Source: Pseudomonas lactucae
GTDB lineage: Bacteria; Pseudomonadota; Gammaproteobacteria; Pseudomonadales; Pseudomonadaceae
Length of the DNA stretch: 64,000 nucleotides
Assembly: GCF_016937615.1 (NCBI RefSeq)
Contig: NZ_JAFHKI010000052.1
Coordinates: 1 to 64,000 of the forward strand
Direction: 5' to 3'
Part shown: piece by piece, positions 39,666 through 47,819 of the stretch
How positions within the stretch are numbered: position 1 is the stretch's first letter
Layout: every line of letters starts with the position of its first letter
Notes under the pieces: model-generated
Seen by the model: only the letters and a program-made list of their open reading frames with translations
The model's database searches: none
Told to the model about the DNA's origin: nothing
Program-made: the position numbers and the translations under genes

Positions 39666-39759
39666 GGCGAATCTCCGAGTGCCAGCCACTGTTCGGCCGG
39701 TCGACTTGTTTGTCCAAACTCAGGCTATGGAGCCCCGGTGTCATCTCCATGAAGTTATG

Positions 39760-39777
39760 GTGACGCTTGGATGACAG
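39760..39777 (-). promoter_or_regulatory. Putative Pho box upstream of olsB
   Basis: On the minus strand the sequence CTGTCAT-CCAA-GCGTCAC has the 7-4-7 layout of a PhoB site. The first repeat is perfect and the second matches 5 of 7 positions. It lies about 95 bases before olsB. Confidence 0.55.
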
Positions 39778-39782
39778 CCTCT

Positions 39783-39800
39783 TTGTCGCCAATCTGTCAT
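39783..39800 (+). promoter_or_regulatory. Putative Pho box upstream of the serine hydrolase
   Basis: TTGTCGC-CAAT-CTGTCAT has the 7-4-7 spacing, with a perfect second repeat and 4 of 7 matches in the first. It points toward the hydrolase gene at 39850. With the opposing site six bases away it forms a divergent pair. Confidence 0.45.
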
Positions 39801-39849
39801 GCGTCTGGGCTAGCCTCGCGGGCTTGAATGCCCCCTTGAGTTCGTGTCC

Positions 39850-40929
39850 ATGGTCAGAGGCTTGTTGTGTGTTGCCCTGCTGTTCGTCACCGTTACCGCC
39901 CACACCCACGCCGACACCTGGCCCGACAAGGACTGGGCCAGGGGCACGCCACTGGCCGGCCCCGCCGTCGACGCCCTCGACACCTACGCTTTCCCGCCAC
40001 GTGATGACGCCAGCCGCCAAGGCGTCCGCACCGATGCGCTATTGGTGATCCGCGATGGCCAGATCGTTTATGAACGCTACGCCGCGCCCGCCACCGTGAG
40101 CACGCCGCACCTGACTTGGTCGATCAGCAAAAGCCTGATGGCCACGGTGCTCGGCGTGGCCTACGGCGATAACCGCTTCAAACTCAGCGACCCCGTGGCG
40201 CGTTTTTATCCGCCAATGAAACAGCACCCCACGGTGAGCATGGCCGACCTGCTGCACTGGGCCTCGGGCCTGGACTGGCAGGAAGACTACGAATACGCGC
40301 CGTTGAAATCCTCGGTAGTGGCGATGCTCTATACCCGTGGTCACACCGATATGGCGGACTTCGCCGCCGGCATGGACACCTTCAGCGCGCCGGGCCAGGC
40401 CTTCCGTTACTCCAGCGGCGACAGCAATTTATTGTCCGCCGCGCTCAAGGGCATGCTCGGCCACAAGGCCTACATGAGTTACCCGTGGGATGCGCTGTTC
40501 AAACCGCTGGGCATTCACAACGCCACCTGGGAAACCGACGCCGACGAAACCTTCGTCGCCTCGTCATACGCCTACCTTACCGCCCGCGATCTGGCGCGTA
40601 TCGGCTTGCTGATGGCACGGGACGGACGCTGGGGCGAGCAACAGTTGCTGCCCAAGGAGTGGGTCGCCTTCAACCGCCGGCCGTTCGCTCACTACAAAAC
40701 CGGCCAGGACGAAGCCGTCCCCGGTGGCCATTGGTGGCTCAACACAGGCACCCCAAAGCCTTGGCCCGATGCCCCCGCCGACACCTTCGCTGCCCTCGGC
40801 CACTGGGGCCAGGCGCTGTTCGTAGTACCCGCCGAACACCTGGTGATCGTGCGCTACGGCGATGATCGCGATGGCACTTATCGTCACAACGAACTGCTCA
40901 AACGCGTGCTCGCGGCGGTGCAGCCATGA
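39850..40929 (+). CDS. Serine hydrolase of the beta-lactamase (class C-like) family
   Basis: After a signal peptide (LLCVALLFVTVTAHTHA), the mature 335-residue protein has the SxxK motif SISK with its nucleophile serine, a YSS motif in FRYSSGDSNLL (Tyr-x-x type) and GHWGQ in place of the KTG/HxG triad. This is the penicillin-binding-protein-like hydrolase fold, and the substrate may be an ester or D-amino peptide. The ATG at 39850 is preferred over GTG 39844. The stop overlaps the next gene by 4 bases. Confidence 0.88.
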   Translation: MVRGLLCVALLFVTVTAHTHADTWPDKDWARGTPLAGPAVDALDTYAFPPRDDASRQGVRTDALLVIRDGQIVYERYAAPATVSTPHLTWSISKSLMATVLGVAYGDNRFKLSDPVARFYPPMKQHPTVSMADLLHWASGLDWQEDYEYAPLKSSVVAMLYTRGHTDMADFAAGMDTFSAPGQAFRYSSGDSNLLSAALKGMLGHKAYMSYPWDALFKPLGIHNATWETDADETFVASSYAYLTARDLARIGLLMARDGRWGEQQLLPKEWVAFNRRPFAHYKTGQDEAVPGGHWWLNTGTPKPWPDAPADTFAALGHWGQALFVVPAEHLVIVRYGDDRDGTYRHNELLKRVLAAVQP

Positions 40930-41240
40930 TCCGTCGTCGGCCGTTCACCAGCGTGTTTCTGCTGCTGTTGCTCGCCCTGCTCGGCTGGGTGTGGCACGAG
41001 CGCGTCAACCTGCAAGCCTTCCCCGACATCATCGCGGCGTACACCGCCAAGGAGTACTGCTCGTGCCGGTACGTGGCGAACAACCCGGCGCAGTATTGCC
41101 TGGGGTATGTGAAGCAGTACGTGCCCACCAGCGCGTTCAGCGATAACCCGGAGCGCAGTGAGGTGACGGCGAGTGGGTTGGGGCGTACGCACACGGCGCG
41201 GTGGGTGGGGGAGCGGCAGGGGTGTCGCCTGAATCCGTGA
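40926..41240 (+). CDS. Small Cys-containing membrane-anchored protein
   Basis: The 104-residue protein has one N-terminal membrane helix (FLLLLLALLGWVW) and a short periplasmic part with four cysteines (YCSCRY, YCLGY, GCRL), which could form disulfides or bind a ligand. Its start overlaps the stop of the serine hydrolase (ATGA), so the two are co-translated and probably cooperate in the envelope. I do not recognise a named family with certainty. Confidence 0.8.
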   Translation: MIRRRPFTSVFLLLLLALLGWVWHERVNLQAFPDIIAAYTAKEYCSCRYVANNPAQYCLGYVKQYVPTSAFSDNPERSEVTASGLGRTHTARWVGERQGCRLNP

Positions 41241-41331
41241 CACACCACACTTTCCCGCTTCCACATTTGGGTTTGCGCCGTTCGTGACATGCGCTTAAGG
41301 TTCGTGCAGGTTTTTTGCCCCACGAGTGTTT

Positions 41332-41913
41332 ATGTTCAACGTCAGACCCCTGGCTTTGGCCCTGCTGGCCGCGTTCGCCGTCCCTGCCCACGCCGACTGG
41401 TACCTGGACAACGAGTCCTCACGCCTGTCTTTCGTCACCACCAAAAACACCGAAGTCGCCGAAGTGCAGCGCTTTCTGGTGTTGCACGGCAAGGTCGACA
41501 GCCAAGGGGCGGCGCAGTTGGAGGTGGAGCTGGAGTCGGTCAACAGTGGCATCCCACTGCGCGACGAGCGCATGCGCAATACGCTGTTTCAGGTCAAGAC
41601 CTTCCCCGAAGCGTTGATCAGTGCGCAGATCAACCTGCAACCGATCAATGACCTGGCTTCCGGCGCGCAATTGGAATTGCGCCTGCCGCTTTCAGTGACG
41701 CTGCACGGCAAGACCCAGACCTACAGCGCCGAGTTGCTAGCCACGCGCCTGGATGATCGGCGTTTTCAGGTTGTGACGCTGGAACCTTTGGTGTTGCATG
41801 CCGAGGATTTCGACCTGGCGCCGGGAGTGGCGGCGTTGCGTGAAGCAGCGGGGCTCAAGTCGATCAGTTTGTCGGTGCCGGTGGGTGCGGTGCTGATTTT
41901 CACGGCGCGCTGA
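41332..41913 (+). CDS. YceI-family periplasmic protein
   Basis: A signal peptide (LALALLAAFAVPAHA) precedes a lipocalin-like YceI domain: WYLDNESSRLSFVTTKN, then LESVNSGIPLRDERMRN and the G-K-T beta-strand LPLSVTLHGKTQTY. Family members bind isoprenoid or polyisoprenoid molecules, and the role here is unknown. ATG 41332 is chosen over GTG 41326 because it gives a normal signal peptide. The next gene begins one base after its stop. Confidence 0.88.
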   Translation: MFNVRPLALALLAAFAVPAHADWYLDNESSRLSFVTTKNTEVAEVQRFLVLHGKVDSQGAAQLEVELESVNSGIPLRDERMRNTLFQVKTFPEALISAQINLQPINDLASGAQLELRLPLSVTLHGKTQTYSAELLATRLDDRRFQVVTLEPLVLHAEDFDLAPGVAALREAAGLKSISLSVPVGAVLIFTAR

Positions 41914-41914
41914 C

Positions 41915-43072
41915 GTGGCCGGCGCGGTGTTCCCGTGGCGCAGCGCCAACCGGTTCGAGTTGTTGATCGACGGGCCGCGTTTTTTTCCACAGATGCTGCT
42001 GGGCATTGCCAGGGCCGAGCGTCAGGTCGATCTGGAGTTGTACCTGGTGGAAGCCGGTGCCTGCGCCGAAGCCATGGTGCAGGCGCTGGTGCAGGCGGCC
42101 GAGCGCGGCGTGCGGGTGCGTTGCCTGTTCGATGATTACGGCAGCCTCGCGTTTACCCTCGGGCTGCGCAAGCGCTTGACCGATGTGGGTGTGGAGTTGC
42201 GTTTCTACAATCGCCTGAGCTGGCGACGCTGGATGCGCAACCTGTACCGCGACCATCGCAAGCTGTTGTTGGTTGACCAGGGCATCGCTGTGGTCGGTGG
42301 CACCGGGGTCACCGACGAGTTCTGGACACCTGGGCAGGACACCGCCGAGTGGCATGAAGTGATGGTGCAGATCAGCGGGCCGCTGGTGCTGGACTGGCAG
42401 GCGTTGTTCGACCGCCAATGGCACGCCAATGCGGCTCGCCGCGCCTGGAAACCCGCAACCCATTTCGGTTTACCGCGCCTGCCCAAGGTGCCGGCGACCG
42501 GGCCTGGCCTGGGCCGCGTCGCGTATGCCGACGCCGGCCAGCATCGTGACATCCTGCAATCGCTGATCCGCGCCCTCAACAACAGTCAGACGCGGATCTG
42601 GTTGGCCACGCCGTACTTCCTGCCGACCTGGAGCGTGCGCCGCGCCTTGCGCCGTGCCGCAGGGCGCGGTGTGGACGTGCGTTTGCTGCTGACTGGCCCG
42701 CGTACCGATCACCCATCGGTGCGTTACGCCGGGCACCGCTATTACCCGCGCCTGCTACGTGCAGGCGTGCAGATTTTCGAATATCAGCCGTGCTTCCTGC
42801 ACCTGAAAATGGTGCTGGTGGATGACTGGGTGAGCATCGGCTCGTGCAATTTCGACCACTGGAATTTGCGCTTCAACCTGGAAGCCAATCTGGAAGCGCT
42901 GGACCCTGAGCTTACACAGGCAGTGGTGGCGAGTTTTACTGCGGACTTTGCCCAGAGCCAGGTGGTCAGCCTGGAAGCGTGGAAGGCGCGGCCAGTGTGG
43001 CGGCGGGTGAAGCAGCGGGTGTGGGGGTGGGTGGATCGGCTGGTGGTGAACCTTCTTGACAGAAGGAGCTAG
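41915..43072 (+). CDS. clsB: Cardiolipin synthase B-type phospholipase D protein
   Basis: The 385-residue enzyme has two PLD HKD motifs, RDHRKLLLVD (His114, Lys116, Asp121) and LHLKMVLVDD in the second half, with the G-S/G-N pairs VGGTGVTDEF and IGSCNFDHWN. It lacks the N-terminal membrane helices of ClsA, which makes it ClsB-like. The start is GTG 41915, one base after the YceI stop. It probably makes cardiolipin or another phosphatidyl-transfer lipid. Whether it works with the olsBA lipid genes nearby is not shown. Confidence 0.87.
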   Translation: MAGAVFPWRSANRFELLIDGPRFFPQMLLGIARAERQVDLELYLVEAGACAEAMVQALVQAAERGVRVRCLFDDYGSLAFTLGLRKRLTDVGVELRFYNRLSWRRWMRNLYRDHRKLLLVDQGIAVVGGTGVTDEFWTPGQDTAEWHEVMVQISGPLVLDWQALFDRQWHANAARRAWKPATHFGLPRLPKVPATGPGLGRVAYADAGQHRDILQSLIRALNNSQTRIWLATPYFLPTWSVRRALRRAAGRGVDVRLLLTGPRTDHPSVRYAGHRYYPRLLRAGVQIFEYQPCFLHLKMVLVDDWVSIGSCNFDHWNLRFNLEANLEALDPELTQAVVASFTADFAQSQVVSLEAWKARPVWRRVKQRVWGWVDRLVVNLLDRRS

Positions 43073-43078
43073 GAACAG

Positions 43079-43152
43079 CGGCAAGCTGCAAGCTGCAAGT
43101 TAAAAGCAGAACTGCTCTTCCTTGCCGCTTGTAGCTTGCAACTTGAAGCTGC
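43079..43152. repeat. Inverted intergenic repeat, AGCTTGCAGCTTG family
   Basis: CGGCAAGCTGCAAGCTGCAAG and CTTGTAGCTTGCAACTTGAAG are inverted copies around a short A-rich centre, in the gap between convergent clsB and bglX. The same family occurs at 17.8 and 55.6 kb. Confidence 0.75.
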
Positions 43153-43155
43153 CTC

Positions 43156-45447
43156 CTATAGCAATTCGAACGTCTGCTGCTGCACATCCTGGGAATCGAG
43201 CCCGATCTGCACATTGAACTCACCCGGTTCCGCCGCGTACTTGAGCTGAGTGTTGTAGAACTTCAAGTCGTCCTCGGTGATGGTGAAGTGCAGCGTGCGC
43301 TCTTCGCCGGCCTTGAGCATGATTTTCTGGAAGTTCTTCAGCTCCTTGATTGGGCGGATCATCGAGCCGGCCACGTCCTGGATATACAGCTGCACCACGG
43401 TTTCGCCGTCGACCTTGCCGGTGTTTTGCACGGTGACGCTGGCGTCGAGCTTGCCGGTCTTGTTCAGGGTGGTGGACGACAGCGCCATGTCCGACAGGCT
43501 GAACGTGGTGTAGCTCAGGCCATAACCAAACGGGAACAGGGGCCCGGTGGTGTCATCGAAGTACTGCGAGGTGTAGTTGCCCGGCTTGCCTGGGGTGAAC
43601 GGTCGGCCGATGGTCAGGTGGTTGTAATAGGTCGGAATCTGCCCCACGGAGCGTGGGAAGGTGATCGGCAGCTTGCCCGACGGGTTGTAGTCACCGAACA
43701 GTACATCGGCGATGGCGTTGCCGCCTTCGGTGCCGGCGAACCAGGTTTCCAGGATTGCGTCGGCCTGTTGGTTCTCTTCGAGAATCGACAACGGACGGCC
43801 ATTCATCAACACCAGCACCAGTGGTTTGCCGGTGGCCTTGAGGGCCTTGATCAGGTCGCGCTGGCTTTGCGGGATGTTCAGGTCGGTGCGGCTGGAGGAC
43901 TCGTGGGACATGCCGCGGGACTCGCCCACGGCCGCCACCACGACGTCGGCCTCTTTGGCGGCCTTGACCGCTTCGTCGATCATCACCTGCGGCGCGCGCT
44001 TGTCATCCACCACTTCCGGGGCATCGAAGTTGAGGAAGTTGAGGTAGTCGACCACCGCCTTATCGTTGGTGATGTTGGCGCCACGGGCGTAGATGATCTT
44101 GCCTTTCTCGCCGATCACCGCGTTCAAGCCGTCGAGCAGGGTCACCGATTGTTCCGGCTTACCGGCGGCGGCCCAACTGCCCATCATGTCGATCGGCGCC
44201 TTGGCCAGCGGGCCGACCAGGGCGATGGTCGCGGATTTTTTCAGGGGCAGGGTGTTGTTCCGGTTTTTCAGCAGCACCAGACTGCGGCGGGCGATATCAC
44301 GCGCATCGGCGCGGTGCAGGCGGCTGTCGGCGTAGGTGTCGGCCGGATCGTCCTCGGCCTTGCCGATACGCAGGTAAGGGTCCTTGAACAGGCCCATGTC
44401 GTACTTGGCGCCGAGCACTTCGCGCACGGCGTTGTCGATGTCGCTCTGCTCGATCTCACCGGACTTGAGCAGCCCCGGCAGTTCCTTGCCGTACAGCGAG
44501 TCGTTCATGCTCATGTCGATACCGGCCTTGATCGCCAGCTTGGCGGCTTCACGCCCGTCCTTGGCCACGCCGTGCTTGATCAGCTCGAAGATCGCGCCAT
44601 GGTCGCTGACGGCCAGGCCCTTGAAGCCCCAGTCCTTGCGCAGCAGGTCGTTCATCAGCCAGGTGTTGGCGGTGGCGGGCACGCCGTTGATCGAGTTGAG
44701 CGCCACCATCACGCCGCCGGAACCGGCCTTGATCGCCGCGTGGTAGGGCGGCAGGTAGTCCTGGTACATCTTGACCGGGCTCATGTCGACCACGTTGTAG
44801 TCGCGCCCGCCTTCCACCGCGCCGTACAGGGCGAAGTGCTTGACGCTGGCCATGATGCTGTCGGCGTTCGCGGGGCTCGCGCCCTGGAAGGCCTTGACCA
44901 TCACTTCGGCAATGCGCGAGACCAGGTAGGTGTCTTCACCGAAACCTTCGGACGTGCGGCCCCAACGTGGGTCGCGGGAGATGTCGACCATCGGCGCGAA
45001 GGTGATGTCGAGGCTGTCGGCGGCGGCTTCCTGGGCGGCGATGCGCCCGGAGCGGCCAATGGCCTCCATGTCCCAGCTGGACGCCAGGGCCAGGCTGATC
45101 GGGAAAATGGTGCGGTGGCCGTGGATCACGTCATAGGCGAAGAACATCGGGATCTTCAGGCGGCTGCGCATGGCCGCGTCCTGCATCGGACGGTTTTCCG
45201 GGCGTGTAATGGAGTTGAACGTGCCACCGATGCGGCCGGCGGCGATTTCCTTGCGGATCAGCTCGCGGGGCATTTCGGGGCCGATGCTGATCAGGCGCAA
45301 TTGGCCGATCTTTTCATCGAGGGTCATCTGCTTGAGCAGATCGCTGACGAAGGCGTCCTTGTCTTTAAGCGCAGCAGGCTTTGTTTCTGCCCATACGGGG
45401 TGACTGGCCAGAGTGGCAACAAGGCCGAGCAAACACAGCTTTTTCAT
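43156..45447 (-). CDS. bglX: Periplasmic beta-glucosidase BglX (GH3)
   Basis: The 763-residue precursor has a signal peptide (KLCLLGLVATLASHPVWA) and the GH3 N-domain (LLKQMTLDEKIGQLRLISIG), with the catalytic nucleophile Asp in GLAVSDHGAIFEL. Next come the GH3 C-domain (ARRSLVLLKN, AAVGESRGMSHESSSR) and a fibronectin-III-like end. It removes glucose from beta-linked oligosaccharides in the periplasm. ATG 45447 is chosen as the signal peptide start. The frame is open to 45552 but non-signal. Confidence 0.95.
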   Translation of the reverse strand: MKKLCLLGLVATLASHPVWAETKPAALKDKDAFVSDLLKQMTLDEKIGQLRLISIGPEMPRELIRKEIAAGRIGGTFNSITRPENRPMQDAAMRSRLKIPMFFAYDVIHGHRTIFPISLALASSWDMEAIGRSGRIAAQEAAADSLDITFAPMVDISRDPRWGRTSEGFGEDTYLVSRIAEVMVKAFQGASPANADSIMASVKHFALYGAVEGGRDYNVVDMSPVKMYQDYLPPYHAAIKAGSGGVMVALNSINGVPATANTWLMNDLLRKDWGFKGLAVSDHGAIFELIKHGVAKDGREAAKLAIKAGIDMSMNDSLYGKELPGLLKSGEIEQSDIDNAVREVLGAKYDMGLFKDPYLRIGKAEDDPADTYADSRLHRADARDIARRSLVLLKNRNNTLPLKKSATIALVGPLAKAPIDMMGSWAAAGKPEQSVTLLDGLNAVIGEKGKIIYARGANITNDKAVVDYLNFLNFDAPEVVDDKRAPQVMIDEAVKAAKEADVVVAAVGESRGMSHESSSRTDLNIPQSQRDLIKALKATGKPLVLVLMNGRPLSILEENQQADAILETWFAGTEGGNAIADVLFGDYNPSGKLPITFPRSVGQIPTYYNHLTIGRPFTPGKPGNYTSQYFDDTTGPLFPFGYGLSYTTFSLSDMALSSTTLNKTGKLDASVTVQNTGKVDGETVVQLYIQDVAGSMIRPIKELKNFQKIMLKAGEERTLHFTITEDDLKFYNTQLKYAAEPGEFNVQIGLDSQDVQQQTFELL

Positions 45448-45688
45448 GAATATCCTTTTTCGGCTCACTGCGCAGCATCCATGGATGCCGTCGGCCAAAA
45501 TGTGGGGAGCGTCTATTGTTGTTCGGGTGTTGTTCCGATAAATGCAGCACACTCGGAACTCTTATTTGCGCTGGGCATCTTTGTAGCTGATTGGCTCGAT
45601 GCAATCCAGTGGTGGCGGATTATGCCCCAAGCGCGCGGTTTATAGGGTTAGTCGTCATATTCCATCCAGATTGGGCAGGAGAAACACC

Positions 45689-46300
45689 ATGCAAGCAGCA
45701 CAGGGTTACCGCTGGGGCTTGAAAGCCGCGGCTTTGCTATTGATCAGCACGGTGCTGAGCGGTTGCGGCATCAACAACATTCCCACCCTGGACGAACAGG
45801 CCAAAGCCGCCTGGGGCCAGGTGCAGAACCAGTACCAACGCCGCGCCGACCTGATCCCCAACCTGGTGGAAGTGGTCAAGGGCTACGCCGCGCACGAGCA
45901 GGACACCCTCACCGCCGTGATCGAAGCGCGGGCCAAGGCCACGTCGATCCAAGTGGATGCCAGCACCCTCGACAACCCCGAAAAACTCAAGCAGTTCCAG
46001 CAAGCCCAGGACGGTCTGAGCGGTGCCCTCAGCCGCTTGATGGTGGTGTCCGAACGCTACCCGGACCTGAAGGCCAACCAGAATTTCCTGGCCCTGCAAT
46101 CGCAACTGGAAGGCACCGAAAACCGCATCGCCGTGGCCCGTCGCGACTTTATCCAGGCCGTGCAGGCCTACAACACCGAGATCCGCACTTTCCCCGGTCG
46201 CCTGTGGCACAGCGTGATGTACAGCGACTTGCCGATCCGCGCGACGTTTGAAGCCACCAGCGCCGATGCCGATAAAGCGCCGCAAGTGAAGTTCAAATAA
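45689..46300 (+). CDS. LemA family lipoprotein
   Basis: The 203-residue protein begins with a signal peptide and lipobox LSGCG (Cys26 region), followed by the LemA helical domain (NQYQRRADLIPNLVEVVKGY, the most conserved LemA stretch). A helix with ANQNFLALQSQLEGTENRIA follows. ATG 45689 is behind aggaga. It forms a three-gene run with two TPM-domain genes. LemA proteins are membrane helical-bundle proteins of unknown function often paired with TPM proteins. Confidence 0.9.
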   Translation: MQAAQGYRWGLKAAALLLISTVLSGCGINNIPTLDEQAKAAWGQVQNQYQRRADLIPNLVEVVKGYAAHEQDTLTAVIEARAKATSIQVDASTLDNPEKLKQFQQAQDGLSGALSRLMVVSERYPDLKANQNFLALQSQLEGTENRIAVARRDFIQAVQAYNTEIRTFPGRLWHSVMYSDLPIRATFEATSADADKAPQVKFK

Positions 46301-46318
46301 AGCTGCACTGAGGTGTCG

Positions 46319-47047
46319 ATGCGTTTATTACGGATAGGCCTGGCGCTGTGGCTGTTGGCCTGCGTGGGCGCGGCGCAGGCGGCGTTGACCTTCCCGGCGT
46401 TGACCGGGCGGGTGGTGGATAGCGCCCAGATGATCGATCCGGCGGTGCGCGAGCAACTGACCCAGCAGTTGCAGGCGTTCGAGCAAACCTCGGGTGATCA
46501 AATCGTGGTCGTCACCGTGCCCGACCTGCAAGGCACGAGCATTGAAGATTACGGTTATCAATTGGGCCGCGCGTGGGGGATCGGCCAGAAGGGCAAGGAC
46601 AACGGCGCGCTGTTGATCGTCGCCCGCGCCGAGCGCACATTGCGCATCGAAGTCGGCTATGGCCTGGAAGGCGTGCTGACCGACGCGCAGTCCTGGGTGA
46701 TCATCAACCAGGTCATTGTGCCCAAATTCAAGGCCGGCAATTTCAGCCAGGGCATCAGCGACGGTGTGGCCGCGATGATCCGAGTGGTCGGTGGTGAACC
46801 CTTGGCGGTGCCCGCCCATGTGGCGGATGCCAACTTTGCCAAGGATAATCCCGGGCTTTCCATCGGCCTGTTTGTTTTGCTGATCGGCGTGTTGTGGCTG
46901 TGTAATCGCATGGGCCTGCCGGTGGGCGCGATCCTGCTGGCGATCCTCAGCAGCAGCGGGCGCGGCGGCGGGGGAGGCGGTGGCGGCGGAGGTTTCCGTG
47001 GCGGCGGTGGTGGTTTCGGCGGCGGCGGCGCTTCGGGCGGCTGGTGA
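46319..47047 (+). CDS. TPM-domain membrane protein with Gly-rich tail (YgcG-like)
   Basis: A signal peptide (ALWLLACVGAAQAAL) precedes a TPM domain (LTGRVVDSAQMIDPAVREQL, QIVVVTVPDLQG, LRIEVGYGLEGVLTD). Two close membrane segments (GLFVLLIGVLWLC, GLPVGAILLAILS) and a Gly-rich tail ending GGGASGGW follow. This layout is known for YgcG-type proteins that partner LemA. ATG 46319 lies 6 bases behind gagg, and GTG 46313 is the alternative. The gene begins 18 bases after lemA. Confidence 0.9.
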   Translation: MRLLRIGLALWLLACVGAAQAALTFPALTGRVVDSAQMIDPAVREQLTQQLQAFEQTSGDQIVVVTVPDLQGTSIEDYGYQLGRAWGIGQKGKDNGALLIVARAERTLRIEVGYGLEGVLTDAQSWVIINQVIVPKFKAGNFSQGISDGVAAMIRVVGGEPLAVPAHVADANFAKDNPGLSIGLFVLLIGVLWLCNRMGLPVGAILLAILSSSGRGGGGGGGGGGFRGGGGGFGGGGASGGW

Positions 47048-47078
47048 TGACAATAACGAGAAAAGAGCACGTAGAACC

Positions 47079-47696
47079 ATGGCATTACTGACTGAACACG
47101 AACAACGCCAAGTCGCCGAAGCCATCGCCCGGGTCGAGCAACAGACTGATGCCGAACTGGTGACGGTACTGGCCGCGCGTGCCGACGATTACGCCTACAT
47201 CCCGTTGCTGTGGGCCAGTTTGATCGCGTTGGTGGTGCCGGGGGTGGTGCATTACCTGTCGGGCTACCTGACCATGTATACCTTGCTGTTGGCGCAGTGG
47301 GTGACGTTCATTGTGTTGTGCCTGGTGTTTCGGCTGCCCAAGGTGACGACCCGCTTGATCCCACGTTCGGTGCGCCATTGGCGTGCCTCGAACCTGGCAC
47401 GCCGACAATTCCTGGAGCAGAACCTGCACCACACAGTCGGCAGTACCGGCGTGCTGATTTTTGTCAGCGAGGCGGAGCGATATGTGGAGATCCTGGTGGA
47501 TGAGGGCATTTCCACGCGCCTGGATGACAGCAACTGGGATGCCATCGTCAAGGTGTTTACCCAGCAGGTGAAGCAGGGGCAGACGCTGGCGGGGTTTATC
47601 AGTTGCATTGAGGCCTGTGGCGAATTGCTCAAGGTGCATGTGCCGGTGACTCAGGCGCGTAATGAGTTGCCCAATCGCCTGGTGGTACTCGAATAA
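47079..47696 (+). CDS. TPM-domain membrane protein, second
   Basis: The 205-residue protein has a split TPM domain: TEHEQRQVAEAIARVEQQTD, then two membrane helices (LLWASLIALVVPGVVHYL, LLAQWVTFIVLCLVF). After these comes the second half (STGVLIFVSEAERYVEILVD). This is the shorter, internally anchored TPM partner. ATG 47079 is chosen because the open frame upstream (from 46980) lies inside the preceding gene. It is the third member of the LemA-TPM-TPM run. Confidence 0.88.
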   Translation: MALLTEHEQRQVAEAIARVEQQTDAELVTVLAARADDYAYIPLLWASLIALVVPGVVHYLSGYLTMYTLLLAQWVTFIVLCLVFRLPKVTTRLIPRSVRHWRASNLARRQFLEQNLHHTVGSTGVLIFVSEAERYVEILVDEGISTRLDDSNWDAIVKVFTQQVKQGQTLAGFISCIEACGELLKVHVPVTQARNELPNRLVVLE

Positions 47697-47819
47697 ACCA
47701 GACACCACATTTGGATCCACTGTGGCTGCTGGAATCGACCATTGATCAAATAACCCCGTGCCCTTAACTCCCTTCCCCCCTAAAATGCCCGGCATTCCCT
47801 GCCCGAGGCGTTTTTGTTC

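Noticed and set aside
43288..45645. A 785-codon open frame antisense to bglX
   Set aside because: The opposite strand encodes a complete GH3 enzyme with all motifs, and the antisense translation is low-complexity and His/Gly/Val-rich.
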